From NCBI RefSeq assembly GCF_003217495.1, contig NZ_QJSW01000004.1, positions 1 through 64,000 on the forward strand: a DNA stretch of 64,000 nucleotides. Direction: 5' to 3'. A program made the position numbers and the translations under genes. The notes beneath the pieces were generated by a model. That model was not told where the DNA came from, ran no database searches, and saw only the letters and a program-made list of their open reading frames with translations. Positions 13,804 to 23,304 of the stretch are shown here, piece after piece; position 1 is the stretch's first letter, and every line of letters begins with the position of its first letter. The stretch comes from Paenibacillus barcinonensis (GTDB taxonomy: Bacteria; Bacillota; Bacilli; Paenibacillales; Paenibacillaceae).

Positions 13804-16716
13804 GTGAAATTCACATTATCCCGAGTGACGATTATCGTCGTCGCACTAATGCTCGTCGTGGTGTATGCGATATCCAGTTCCGATGCGAGTGGCAATGCCA
13901 AGACCGGAAGTCGATCATCAGATCCGAGTCGTGTCATGCCGATATCTCAATCTGCTGCTGAGGATAGCTATGATACTTATCTGAAGCAGTTCCAGAACGA
14001 GAAGCGGCCCTCGAGGGAGATTGTCATCCGTGGAGCTGAATACACAGCTGCCGAAGGAATGAACCCACAGACGATCAAGGAGCTCGGCGGCGAGGTAGGC
14101 GAGTTCATCAAAACAGAGGAAAGTGGTTCGGTAGAGTGGGAAGTTAATGTTCCTGAGTCAGGAATGTATCATATGTCATTACGTTATTACCCGATTCAAG
14201 GGAAAAGCTCTGCCATTGAACGGGAATTGTGGATTGATGGGAAGCTACCGTTCAGCAGTGCACGTAACATGAGCTTCCACCGGGTATGGGTCAATGAAAA
14301 ATCCGAAATCGAACAGGATAACAGAGGCAATGACCTGCGCCCGCGCCAAGTAGAGGCGCCAATGTGGCAGGAGTCGATCCTGAGAGATAAAGAAGGCTAT
14401 TATGAAGAGCCGTACCAGTTTTATTTTTCAGCCGGGAAACATTCCATCAAGCTTGTCTCGACGCGCGAGCCCGTGGTTATTGATACCATCAAGCTGTATC
14501 ATTACGAGGCTCCGCCATCCTATGCGGAGCTCAAGCAGGAGTATAAGACAAAGGGATACCAGGCAACAAACGGACATTTGATTAAGGTGCAAGGAGAACA
14601 GGCTGCATACAAGTCTTCACCGACACTGTATCCCATTACCGATCGCTCCAGCACATCGACGGAGCCGTACGATGTTTCCAAGATCAGAATGAACACGATT
14701 GGTGGAAACAACTGGCGAGTGCCGGGACAATGGATTGCGTGGGAGATGGAAGTACCTGAGGATGGCTTATACAAGATTGCGATCAAGGGCAGACAGGAAT
14801 TGCTGAGAGGCATCTATTCAACGCGATCACTGCAGATTGATGATCAGGTTCCTTTCCAGGAAATGATGCAGATCCCGTTCTTTTATGACGCTGATTGGCA
14901 GATGAATGTGCTTGGCAATGAAGAAGAGCCGTATTTGTTTTATTTGACGAAGGGCAAACATGAACTGCAGCTTGAGGTGAGTCTGGGTTCAATCGCACCG
15001 CTGATCCGTCAGGTCGAAGCCAGCGTGCTCGAGATCAATGCGATGTATCGAAAAATTCTGATGATCACGGGCAATGTACCAGACCCGTATCGTGATTATC
15101 AATTAGATAAACAGATTCCTGATATGGTGGACGTGTTTCGAGAGCAGAGTGATATTCTGAACGCAGTCTCTGAAGAGTTAATTCGTTTGACAGGGGAGAA
15201 AAGCGACAAAACAGCGATCTTGAATAAAACCGCCTATCAGCTGGCTGATCTGGCGAATAAACCGGAAACCGTTCAGAAACGACTGTCCCAGTTCAAAATC
15301 AACGTCGGAAGTGTTGGCTCCTGGCTTCTGGAAGTACGTGAGCAGCCGCTCGAAATTGACTATCTGCTGCTGGCCTCACCTGATGAGAAGCTTCCGAAAG
15401 CGAATGATTCAGTGTTCAGCAAGGCCGGACACGAGGTGTCGTCCTTCTTTCATTCTTTCTTCGAAGATTATGACACGATTGGCAGCACAGCGGATGAAGA
15501 CAAGTCCGTTACCGTCTGGATTGGTACAGGCCGCGACCAGGCACAGGTATTGAAGGCAATGATTGATGATACATTTACACCGCTGACAGGCATCAGCGTT
15601 AATCTCAAGCTGGTTAATGCAGACGTGCTGCTTCGCGCCTCTCTGGCAGGAGAAGGGCCGGATGTAGCCATGCAGGTTGGCAACGATGTGCCGGTCAACT
15701 TCGGAATGCGGCACGCAGCAGAGGATTTGTCCACATATCCTGGATACAACGAACTGATTAAACAATTCAGGGATAGTGCGATGGTTCCGTATAAGTTCGA
15801 GGATCAGGTATTTGCGCTGCCGGAGCAGCAGATCTTCAACATGTTATTTTATCGGAAAGATATTCTGGAGCAGCTTGAGCTGGAGCCGCCGCAAACTTGG
15901 GATGACGTGTATGCGATGATCCCGGTGCTGCAGAAGCACAATATGGAGATGGCGCTGCCGCTCGCACAGACAACAGGTGTACCTGTACTGGAAGTCAACC
16001 GTGCGTATGCGATGCTGCTGTATCAGATGGGTGGTTCATTTTACTTAGACAATGGTGCGAGAAGTGGCATGGATACCGAAACGGGACTGGAAGCGTTCAA
16101 AGAGTGGACGAATTTTTATACCAGTTACAAGCTTCCGCTCACCTTTGATTTCCCGATGCGCTTCAGAACAGGTGAAATGCCTGTAGGCATTATGGATTAC
16201 ACCTTCTATAACTACTTGTCCGTATCCGCGCCAGAGATTAAAGGGCTGTGGGAGTTTAACCCGGTGCCAGGCCTCAAACAGCAGGATGGAAGCATCAAAC
16301 GTGACGTTGCGAGCGGTGGAACTGCGACCGTTATGCTCAAGCAGTCAAAGCATAAGGATGCGGCATGGGAGTTCATGAAGTGGTGGGTCAGCAAGGATGC
16401 CCAGGTTCGATTCGGACGGGAGATGGAAGGTCTGATGGGTGCTGCTGCGCGTTACCCGACAGCCAATATTGAAGCATTGCAGGAGCTGCCTTGGCCGATC
16501 CGCGATTATCGCAGTCTGGAAGAACAGTGGGAGTGGGTACAAGGGGTACCCGAGGTTCCCGGAGGTTACTTCACGGGCCGTCATCTGGATAACGCACTGC
16601 GTGAGGTCGTCAACAACGGTACGAACTCTACCGATGCTTTATACGATTATGTGCAGGAAATCAACTACGAAATTCAGCAGAAACGAAAAGAGTTTAAATT
16701 GGACGGAATGCGCTAG
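13804..16716 (+). CDS. Large membrane-anchored solute-binding protein with N-terminal beta-sandwich repeats
   Basis: A protein of 970 residues, about twice the size of usual sugar-binding proteins. GTG 13804 follows AAAGGGAGGG; an earlier ATG (13750) has no ribosome binding site. One transmembrane segment (VTIIVVALMLVVVYAISS) near residues 10-27 anchors it; there is no lipobox. Two related modules follow, each with a motif of type W-E-(M)EVPE-GxY-ixIk and a basic/aromatic strand (about residues 95-220 and 290-400), resembling carbohydrate-binding jelly-roll domains. A helical linker leads to a family-1 solute-binding domain (about 565-930, from VTVWIGTGRDQAQVLKAM). It is in the operon before the first permease pair. 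Confidence 0.85.
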   Translation: MKFTLSRVTIIVVALMLVVVYAISSSDASGNAKTGSRSSDPSRVMPISQSAAEDSYDTYLKQFQNEKRPSREIVIRGAEYTAAEGMNPQTIKELGGEVGEFIKTEESGSVEWEVNVPESGMYHMSLRYYPIQGKSSAIERELWIDGKLPFSSARNMSFHRVWVNEKSEIEQDNRGNDLRPRQVEAPMWQESILRDKEGYYEEPYQFYFSAGKHSIKLVSTREPVVIDTIKLYHYEAPPSYAELKQEYKTKGYQATNGHLIKVQGEQAAYKSSPTLYPITDRSSTSTEPYDVSKIRMNTIGGNNWRVPGQWIAWEMEVPEDGLYKIAIKGRQELLRGIYSTRSLQIDDQVPFQEMMQIPFFYDADWQMNVLGNEEEPYLFYLTKGKHELQLEVSLGSIAPLIRQVEASVLEINAMYRKILMITGNVPDPYRDYQLDKQIPDMVDVFREQSDILNAVSEELIRLTGEKSDKTAILNKTAYQLADLANKPETVQKRLSQFKINVGSVGSWLLEVREQPLEIDYLLLASPDEKLPKANDSVFSKAGHEVSSFFHSFFEDYDTIGSTADEDKSVTVWIGTGRDQAQVLKAMIDDTFTPLTGISVNLKLVNADVLLRASLAGEGPDVAMQVGNDVPVNFGMRHAAEDLSTYPGYNELIKQFRDSAMVPYKFEDQVFALPEQQIFNMLFYRKDILEQLELEPPQTWDDVYAMIPVLQKHNMEMALPLAQTTGVPVLEVNRAYAMLLYQMGGSFYLDNGARSGMDTETGLEAFKEWTNFYTSYKLPLTFDFPMRFRTGEMPVGIMDYTFYNYLSVSAPEIKGLWEFNPVPGLKQQDGSIKRDVASGGTATVMLKQSKHKDAAWEFMKWWVSKDAQVRFGREMEGLMGAAARYPTANIEALQELPWPIRDYRSLEEQWEWVQGVPEVPGGYFTGRHLDNALREVVNNGTNSTDALYDYVQEINYEIQQKRKEFKLDGMR

Positions 16717-16728
16717 GGAGGGACTCTT

Positions 16729-17694
16729 TTGCAAAAGGCAAACCTTGTGACCAAAGCCGGTTCTCAGCCCAAGCGCACGCCTGCCGGCATGCCGGGGAGA
16801 TGGGAACTCTTTGTCAGAGACATGAAGCGGGATAAACATCTATACATTCTTTTATCCCCATATATGCTGTTATTTTTGCTATTCACTGTATTTCCAGTCA
16901 TCATCTCGATCTTTTTCAGTTTTACGAACTTCAACATGCTGGAGTTTCCGCAATGGGTCGGCTGGGAGAATTATTCCAAGCTGCTCTGGAATGATGATGT
17001 GTTCTTGATTGGTCTCAAAAATACAATTATTTTCTCGGTCGTTACCGGCCCAATCAGCTACATCGCCTGCTTTGTCTTTGCGTGGCTCATCAATGAGCTG
17101 AATCCGAAGGTAAGAGCATTTATGACCCTGATCTTTTTTGCGCCTTCGATCTCGGGCAACGTGTTTTTTATTTGGCAGATTATTTTCTCCGGGGATTCCT
17201 ACGGCATTATGAACGGTTTTCTGATGAAAACAGGCATTCTTTATGAGCCGATCCTGTGGCTTCAGGACCCGAAATATATGCTTGCCATCATCATGCTTGT
17301 ACAGTTATGGCTCAGTCTGGGAACGAGCTTCCTGGCATTTATCGCCGGTCTGCAAACGGTGGATCGCACGCTATATGAAGCAGGGGCGATTGACGGGGTT
17401 CAGAATCGCTGGCAGGAGCTGTGGTATATTACGCTGCCTTCGATGCGTCCTCAGCTGATGTTTGGGGCAGTGATTCAGATTACGGCGTCACTGGCGGTTG
17501 CTGAAGTGGCAACTGCATTGGCAGGTTTCCCAAGTGTGCAGTATGGGGCACATACGATTGTTACACACTTGATGGATTACGGAACGATCCGCTTCGAGAT
17601 GGGTTATGCATCGGCCATTGCCACGGTGCTGTTTGGTCTGATGCTGGGCTCGAACCTGCTCGTTCAAAAGCTTCTGAAGAGAGTGGGGGAATAG
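16729..17694 (+). CDS. Sugar ABC transporter permease (MalF/LplB type)
   Basis: A 321-residue inner membrane permease with six predicted helices. The first (YMLLFLLFTVFPVIISIFF) follows a cytoplasmic N-terminal tail of about 40 residues. The EAA loop EAGAIDGVQNRWQELWYITLP marks the contact site with the ATPase. The start is TTG 16729, six bases after GGGAGG; the upstream stop is 13 bp before. It pairs with the next gene as a heterodimer. No ATPase is encoded nearby, so a shared MsmX-type ATPase is the likely energiser. Confidence 0.9.
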   Translation: MQKANLVTKAGSQPKRTPAGMPGRWELFVRDMKRDKHLYILLSPYMLLFLLFTVFPVIISIFFSFTNFNMLEFPQWVGWENYSKLLWNDDVFLIGLKNTIIFSVVTGPISYIACFVFAWLINELNPKVRAFMTLIFFAPSISGNVFFIWQIIFSGDSYGIMNGFLMKTGILYEPILWLQDPKYMLAIIMLVQLWLSLGTSFLAFIAGLQTVDRTLYEAGAIDGVQNRWQELWYITLPSMRPQLMFGAVIQITASLAVAEVATALAGFPSVQYGAHTIVTHLMDYGTIRFEMGYASAIATVLFGLMLGSNLLVQKLLKRVGE

Positions 17695-17697
17695 CAG

Positions 17698-18561
17698 ATG
17701 AAGATAGCCCTGCGTATGAAACGAAAAATCAACCGATCCTGGCAGGTCGACATTCTGCTGTTCCTGCTGCTTGGCGGATTCGGCGCATTTATGGCGGTGC
17801 CGCTCATCTATGTCATCAACAATGCGTTCAAACCGCTGGATGAGCTGTTCATTTTCCCGCCAACGCTGTTTGTAAGGAATCCAACGTTCGAAAATTTCTC
17901 CGACCTGCTTCAGGTTATGAAAAATTCATGGGTTCCCTTCTCAAGATACATTTTTAACACGGTGTTCATTACAGCGGCAGGAACATTTGGTCATATTATT
18001 CTGGCCTCGGCGGCAGCGTATCCGCTGGCGAAACACAAGTTTCGCGGTCATAAAGTATTGTTCACAATTATCGTGCTGTCGCTGATGTTCTCGCCGCATG
18101 TAACAGCCATCCCGAATTACATGATCATGTCAACTCTCGGCTGGCTCGACTCGTATCAAGCGATCATTATCCCGGCGTTTGCGTATCCGCTCGGCTTGTA
18201 TCTGATGAAGCAGTTTATGGAGCAGATTCCCGATGCGCTGCTTGAGGCGGCAAAAATGGATGGTGCGAGCGAATATCGTATTTTCTTTCAGGTGGTGATG
18301 CCACTCGTCAAACCGGCCTGGCTGACCCTGCTCATTCTGATGATGCAGATGTTATGGGGAACAGACGGTGGAAGCTTCATCTACAGCGAGCAGCTCAAAA
18401 CGATGCACTATGCTATGGGACAGATTGTACAAGGCGGAATTGCTCGTGCAGGGGTAGGAGCGGCTGTAGCTGTCATTATGATGACAGTGCCAATCGTCAC
18501 GTTTGTATTATCGCAAAGCAATGTCATTCAAACGATGGCATCATCCGGCATGAAGGATTAA
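17698..18561 (+). CDS. Carbohydrate ABC transporter permease (MalG type)
   Basis: The 287-residue partner permease starts 3 bp after the previous stop (GGGGGA upstream of ATG 17698). It has an N-terminal helix (ILLFLLLGGFGAFMAVPLIY), further helices and the EAA loop EAAKMDGASEYRIFFQVVMP. It ends with a final helix (VAVIMMTVPIVTFVL). Together with the MalF-type gene it forms the first of two permease pairs in the operon. Confidence 0.9.
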   Translation: MKIALRMKRKINRSWQVDILLFLLLGGFGAFMAVPLIYVINNAFKPLDELFIFPPTLFVRNPTFENFSDLLQVMKNSWVPFSRYIFNTVFITAAGTFGHIILASAAAYPLAKHKFRGHKVLFTIIVLSLMFSPHVTAIPNYMIMSTLGWLDSYQAIIIPAFAYPLGLYLMKQFMEQIPDALLEAAKMDGASEYRIFFQVVMPLVKPAWLTLLILMMQMLWGTDGGSFIYSEQLKTMHYAMGQIVQGGIARAGVGAAVAVIMMTVPIVTFVLSQSNVIQTMASSGMKD

Positions 18562-18578
18562 GGGAGAGGGTGTTAGAG

Positions 18579-20018
18579 ATGAGAGTGAAATCATGGCTGA
18601 TCGTACTGGCAGCTTCCCTGCTGATTGCCGGACTCGGACATAACCAGGCTCATGCGGCACCGTATGAGGGATATACCTACAACTACTGGGGGGATGCAGT
18701 TAAATCACCAATTGCATTTCTTCCCTCCAGAGTCATCACAGGGGATGAGGCAGGAACAGGAACATGGCAATCACCACTGGATTTATATGCTGCGAAGGAT
18801 GGCTTGCTCTACGTTCTGGATTCAGGGAATGCACGAATTGTTGTGTTAAACGACAAATGGGAAACGGTACGTGTGATTCAACAGTTCGAGCATGGAGGCA
18901 AACAGGACGGCTTTCTGAATCCAGAGGGGCTTTTCGTTACGGAGGCGGGCCAAATTTACGTAGCGGATACCGAAAACAAACGAATTGTTGAACTGAATCA
19001 GGACGGTACGTTTGTGCGTGCCATCGGTGCACCAGAGTCGGATGTGCTCAGCGATTCGTTTGAATATTTCCCGCGAAAAGTCATTGTGGACAAAGCGGGG
19101 CGCATCTATGTGGTTGGTCGCGGTGTCTATGAAGGCTTGATTGAGTTTGATAGTGACGGACGTTTTACCGGCTTCATGGGCACGAACCGAGTGCAGTTTG
19201 ACCCGGTTGATCTGTTCTGGAAAACGGTGTCCACCAAGGAGCAGCGGGAGAAAATGATTCGTTTCATTCCGCTGGAATTCAACAATGCGGATGTAGATGA
19301 TGGAGGTTTTATCTACACAACAACAGCGGACAAAAACACGGCATCTGCGGTCAAAAGATTAAATCCTTCCGGTATCGACGTGCTCAGGGTCAATGGTGAG
19401 TTTGCACCCGTTGGGGACCTGAGTATAAATCGTTCCTCTTTCATTGATATCAAGGTGTCCAGTAACGGAGTTTACCGCGCGCTGGATTCCACGCGAGGAC
19501 GTGTGTTCACGTATAACGAAGACGGCAATTTGCTGTATGTTATTGGTCAGCTTGGCAATCAGGTCGGTACGTTCAAAAATCCGGTGGCGGTGGAAAGCTA
19601 CGGTGATGCCATCTATGTGCTGGATCGTGATCTGGGCCGGATTACCGAATTCAAGGCGACCACCTTCGGAAGCCTGGTGAATGAAGCCAATCGACTATAC
19701 AGTTCGGGAAAACATTCGGAAGCCGCGAAGCTGTGGGAGGAAGTATTACGTCTGGATGCCAACTATGAAATGGCCTATGTCGGCATCGGCAAGTCGATGC
19801 TGCGCGAAGGGAAATACAAGGAAGCGATGACGTATCTGAAGCTTGGCAATGATCGTGAATATTATTCCAAGGCACTGGCGAAATATCGCAGAGAATATAT
19901 GCGGGAATATTTTGGCATGTATATGACCGTAGCAATCGGATTGCTGATTGCAGTGATTGCATGGCGCCGCATCGCCAGAGTAAGAAATGAGAGGAGGATC
20001 GGAGATGTCGCTAATTAA
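18579..20018 (+). CDS. Secreted NHL-repeat protein with TPR and C-terminal membrane segment
   Basis: The 479-residue protein starts at ATG 18579 (AGGGAGAGG upstream). A signal peptide ends at about AHA-AP (residue 26). NHL-type beta-propeller repeats fill about residues 60-390, for example YVLDSGNARIVVLN, FLNPEGLFVTEAGQIYVADT and FKNPVAVESYGDAIYVLD. Two tetratricopeptide-like repeats follow (about 395-450: AKLWEEVLRLDANYEMAY), then one transmembrane helix (YMTVAIGLLIAVIAW) and a basic tail. The topology suggests an external propeller fixed to the membrane beside the transporter. It overlaps the next gene by 14 bp, so the products are probably made together. Confidence 0.85.
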   Translation: MRVKSWLIVLAASLLIAGLGHNQAHAAPYEGYTYNYWGDAVKSPIAFLPSRVITGDEAGTGTWQSPLDLYAAKDGLLYVLDSGNARIVVLNDKWETVRVIQQFEHGGKQDGFLNPEGLFVTEAGQIYVADTENKRIVELNQDGTFVRAIGAPESDVLSDSFEYFPRKVIVDKAGRIYVVGRGVYEGLIEFDSDGRFTGFMGTNRVQFDPVDLFWKTVSTKEQREKMIRFIPLEFNNADVDDGGFIYTTTADKNTASAVKRLNPSGIDVLRVNGEFAPVGDLSINRSSFIDIKVSSNGVYRALDSTRGRVFTYNEDGNLLYVIGQLGNQVGTFKNPVAVESYGDAIYVLDRDLGRITEFKATTFGSLVNEANRLYSSGKHSEAAKLWEEVLRLDANYEMAYVGIGKSMLREGKYKEAMTYLKLGNDREYYSKALAKYRREYMREYFGMYMTVAIGLLIAVIAWRRIARVRNERRIGDVAN

Positions 20019-20628
20019 GGAGCTCAAGTATTCTCTGCATGTAGCTGTACGCCCTTTTGACGGATATTGGGATCTGAAATATGAAAATAAAGGCAGGCTG
20101 CGTGTGGCACTTCTGGTACTGCTTGCAGTCACGGTAACGATGATTGTAAAACGCCAGTACGCAGGGTATGTCGTGAATGACAACTATCCGCTGTCGCTAA
20201 ACAGCATCAACGAGTTCAAGTATATCGTGCTCCCTTTTCTGCTCTGGTGTATCGCCAATTGGTCATTGACCACGCTGATGGATGGGGAGGGCAAATTCAA
20301 AGATATTGTGATTGCGACCGGATATGCAATGCTTCCACTGATTCTGGTCAACATTCCCAATATTGTGCTGAGTAATGTCATTACACTGCGTGAATCCTCC
20401 TTTTATTACTTGCTGGATTCGTTCGGTATGGTCTGGTTTGTATGGCTGCTGTTTATCGGCACCAAGACAGTGCATCAATATTCGGTTATGAAAACGATTA
20501 CCACGATGCTGCTTACTCTGGTTGTAATGGGTGTTGTCATCTTCTTGGGCTTGCTTTTCTTCAGCTTGATCCAGCAGATCATCAGTTTTGGCTATACCCT
20601 CTATCAAGAGATCACGCTGCGCGAATAG
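20005..20628 (+). CDS. YIP1-family membrane protein
   Basis: A 207-residue integral membrane protein with about five hydrophobic helices (RVALLVLLAVTVTMIV, YIVLPFLLWCIANWSL, IATGYAMLPLILVNI, FGMVWFVWLLFIG, and MLLTLVVMGVVIFLGLLFFS). The N-terminal HVAVRPFDGYWDLKYENKGR and the motif FKDIVIATGYAMLP are typical of bacterial YIP1-domain proteins. Function unknown. Its start ATG 20005 (GAGGAGGATCGGAG) lies inside the end of the NHL gene, arguing for tight coupling. It may form a membrane complex with the NHL protein and the DUF5696 protein. Confidence 0.85.
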   Translation: MSLIKELKYSLHVAVRPFDGYWDLKYENKGRLRVALLVLLAVTVTMIVKRQYAGYVVNDNYPLSLNSINEFKYIVLPFLLWCIANWSLTTLMDGEGKFKDIVIATGYAMLPLILVNIPNIVLSNVITLRESSFYYLLDSFGMVWFVWLLFIGTKTVHQYSVMKTITTMLLTLVVMGVVIFLGLLFFSLIQQIISFGYTLYQEITLRE

Positions 20629-20649
20629 GAGAGGAAGGAGGTGCCGGAG

Positions 20650-23304
20650 ATGAAAAGAAAACGTAGCGCTGTAGTAGCAGTCATGCTCGTTAGCAGTCTA
20701 TTAATTACTCAAAGTGTGAATTATGCAGAGGGCGAAACACCGGCGGTTACAGAGCAACAGACGGCGGATACTCAGGCTGCTGGCGTTGGAGCAGTTCAAA
20801 CCGATCGCGCAGGCAAGGATAAATCACAGGATCGTTCATCCGATGGAGCTGTGAGCTCAGACGCTGCAAAGACTCCAGCGGCAAAGGCTGCAAGCAAATC
20901 TGCTCAAGCCGAAATGACTGTTCCTGAGGGCATGGAAGCGATTGCTGAGAAGGATGGGCTGACGCTGTATTTACAGCCGGAGACGACAGAAATTGCAGTC
21001 AAGGATAAGCAGAGCGGTGTAGTGTGGTTCTCCAATCCACAGGATCGGGAGCAGGATGCCATCGCTACAGGGTATAACAAGTCCCAACTGAATGTGCAGT
21101 TTGAGCTGACGTATTACGATAATACGGGCAATGCCCTCAAATACGATAATTTTACACATAGCGTGCAAAGCGGTCAGTTCGAGATTGAAAAGGTAGAGGA
21201 CGGACTCAACATCGTATACACGCTGGGCGAAGTCAAAAGTGATATTGAAGCGATCCCGAAATATATTAGCGAGGAACGCTTTAACACATTGATTCTCGCA
21301 AAGCTGAAGGAGAAGGATCAGAAGGAGATTGAGAAGCGCTTTCGTCACGATGAGCAGAATAAACGTTATGAGAGACGGGACTCCTCTCTGAAGGGCGTGG
21401 GGTTGTCGAAGGTCACCCGCATTTTTGATTCCATCGGCTACGATGAGGCGCAGATTGCCATCGACAAAGCAGCTTACGGTGAGGAAGAAAGCGGGGGCGC
21501 CAATGTGGTGGTACCCGTTCACTATCGACTCGAAGATGGACGCTTGAGGGTGTCCATACCCGAGAACGGTATCCAGTATCCTGAAGCGATGAAAATTCAA
21601 TCCTTGTCCCTGCTGCCGTTCTTCGGAGCAAGCGGTCCTAAGGAGGAAGGCTACAGTCTGGTGCCTGACGGGTCGGGATCTCTGATTTATTTTAACAACA
21701 AAAAGACATATGCATCACCTTACAGTACGGCTCTGTACGGCAGCGATCATGCGATTAACCAGCTTACACAGATTCAGAAGGAGCAGAAGGCGAGAATGCC
21801 CGTATTTGGTATGAGTTACGGAGATAAAGGCTACCTCGCTGTCATTGATAAAGGAGATGCCGTTGCCTCTGTTGAGGCGGATATCAGCGGCAGATTGAAT
21901 CAGTACAACACGGTGCATCCGAGCTTCACGCTAAGCAGTTTGGAGGAGGTTACGCTTACGAATGGCTGGCGTTCCAGCACCGTCAAGCGCTTTCAGATAG
22001 AGCCTTTTCATAACGAGATGGCCGTTGTCTATGAATTTCTGAATGCGGACGAAGCGAGTTATTCGGGGATGGCTTCCAAGTATCGGGATTATCTGATTGG
22101 GCAAAAGAAGCTCACACGCCTGGCAGATGACACCAAACTGCCTTTCTATGTGGAACTGATCGGTGGCATTCCGAAGAAAAAGTTTTTCCTCGGTATTCCG
22201 TACAATGCCTATGAGCCGCTGACCACGTTTGAAGAGGCACAGGATATTGTACAAGAGATGCAGGACCTTGGAGTAAAGGATATTCAGCTGCAATACTCGG
22301 GATGGTTCAACGGAGGAATACATCACGATTTGCCGAAGTCCATCCAGGTTGACAAAAAGCTGGGGGGTACAAAAGGCTTGCAAAGCCTTCAGACGTATAT
22401 GGATGAACATGGCTTCGGGTTATACCCGGATGTGTCTTTTCTCGAGGTGTTCCCGGAGGCGGATGCGTTCAAGAAATCGTATGCGTCACGTCAAATTACG
22501 GGCAAACTGGCGGTGGTTTTCCCCTATCGCATGTCCACGTTTATGCGGGATGAGGAGTCTCCACCGGGCTATGTTCTTAGTCCCGATTCCGTACCGGGCA
22601 TTATGAACGGATTTATGCAGGACTATGCACCGCTTGGACTTAAGGGCATATCGCTGCGCGATCTGGGTGATCAGCTTCATTCTGATTACAATCGGGCTAA
22701 CGTGATCAACCGGGAGCAAGCCAAGCAGGTTGTGGTGCAGCAGCTTGAGCACGTGAAGGCGTCCTCGAATGCATCTCTACTACTGGAAGGTGGCAATGTG
22801 TACGCCAGTCCTTATGCCAGACATATCGTGGATGCACCGACGAGCAGCAGCGGCTTTAACATCACGGATGAGACAATTCCCTTTTTCCAGCTGGTCTATC
22901 ACGGCTACATTCAATACACGGGCAAAGCATGGAATATGGCTGAGGATCAGGATTCTCTCAAGCAGATGCTGCGAGCGATTGAAACGGGCTCAGCGCCTTA
23001 TTATACATGGTTTCATGCTGATCCGTCTGCGATCAAGCTGACGGGCTTTGATGAGTTGTATTCTGCCGATTATCGGCGCTGGATTCAGGAATCGGCTGAG
23101 CGGTATGCTGAGCTAAACGAGGTGCTGCATGACGTGCAGAATCAAACCATTGTTAAACATGAAAAGCTCAGTGAGGGTGTCTATCAGACGACGTATGAAA
23201 AAGGAAAAACCGTCATTGTGAATTACAATGCTGCTGCTGTGAAGGTGAACGGTGTAAGTGTGGCAGCAGAGAGCTACCAGGTAGGAGGTGACACGCCGGA
23301 ATGA
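20650..23304 (+). CDS. DUF5696 domain protein, secreted
   Basis: The 884-residue protein starts at ATG 20650 after AAGGAGGTG (GTG 20641 is within it). A signal peptide (about residues 1-27) is followed by an Ala/Gln/Ser-rich low-complexity linker (about 28-85), then a long beta-rich and alpha/beta region recognisable as DUF5696. Blocks include GYSLVPDGSGSLIYFNN, VKDIQLQYSGWFNGGIHHDLP and SLLLEGGNVYASPYA. The barrel-like spacing and the sugar-operon context suggest a glycan-binding or hydrolase-like role, but no catalytic pair can be named. The stop overlaps the next permease start (ATGA), showing translational coupling. Confidence 0.85.
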   Translation: MKRKRSAVVAVMLVSSLLITQSVNYAEGETPAVTEQQTADTQAAGVGAVQTDRAGKDKSQDRSSDGAVSSDAAKTPAAKAASKSAQAEMTVPEGMEAIAEKDGLTLYLQPETTEIAVKDKQSGVVWFSNPQDREQDAIATGYNKSQLNVQFELTYYDNTGNALKYDNFTHSVQSGQFEIEKVEDGLNIVYTLGEVKSDIEAIPKYISEERFNTLILAKLKEKDQKEIEKRFRHDEQNKRYERRDSSLKGVGLSKVTRIFDSIGYDEAQIAIDKAAYGEEESGGANVVVPVHYRLEDGRLRVSIPENGIQYPEAMKIQSLSLLPFFGASGPKEEGYSLVPDGSGSLIYFNNKKTYASPYSTALYGSDHAINQLTQIQKEQKARMPVFGMSYGDKGYLAVIDKGDAVASVEADISGRLNQYNTVHPSFTLSSLEEVTLTNGWRSSTVKRFQIEPFHNEMAVVYEFLNADEASYSGMASKYRDYLIGQKKLTRLADDTKLPFYVELIGGIPKKKFFLGIPYNAYEPLTTFEEAQDIVQEMQDLGVKDIQLQYSGWFNGGIHHDLPKSIQVDKKLGGTKGLQSLQTYMDEHGFGLYPDVSFLEVFPEADAFKKSYASRQITGKLAVVFPYRMSTFMRDEESPPGYVLSPDSVPGIMNGFMQDYAPLGLKGISLRDLGDQLHSDYNRANVINREQAKQVVVQQLEHVKASSNASLLLEGGNVYASPYARHIVDAPTSSSGFNITDETIPFFQLVYHGYIQYTGKAWNMAEDQDSLKQMLRAIETGSAPYYTWFHADPSAIKLTGFDELYSADYRRWIQESAERYAELNEVLHDVQNQTIVKHEKLSEGVYQTTYEKGKTVIVNYNAAAVKVNGVSVAAESYQVGGDTPE

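Noticed and set aside
15409..15765. Reverse-strand 118-codon frame inside the large binding protein gene
   Set aside because: No start signals and covered by a continuous well-supported gene on the plus strand.
18354..18578. Upstream extension of the NHL-protein frame into the permease gene
   Set aside because: The extension is the permease read in another frame; ATG 18579 has a strong ribosome binding site and is followed by a signal peptide.
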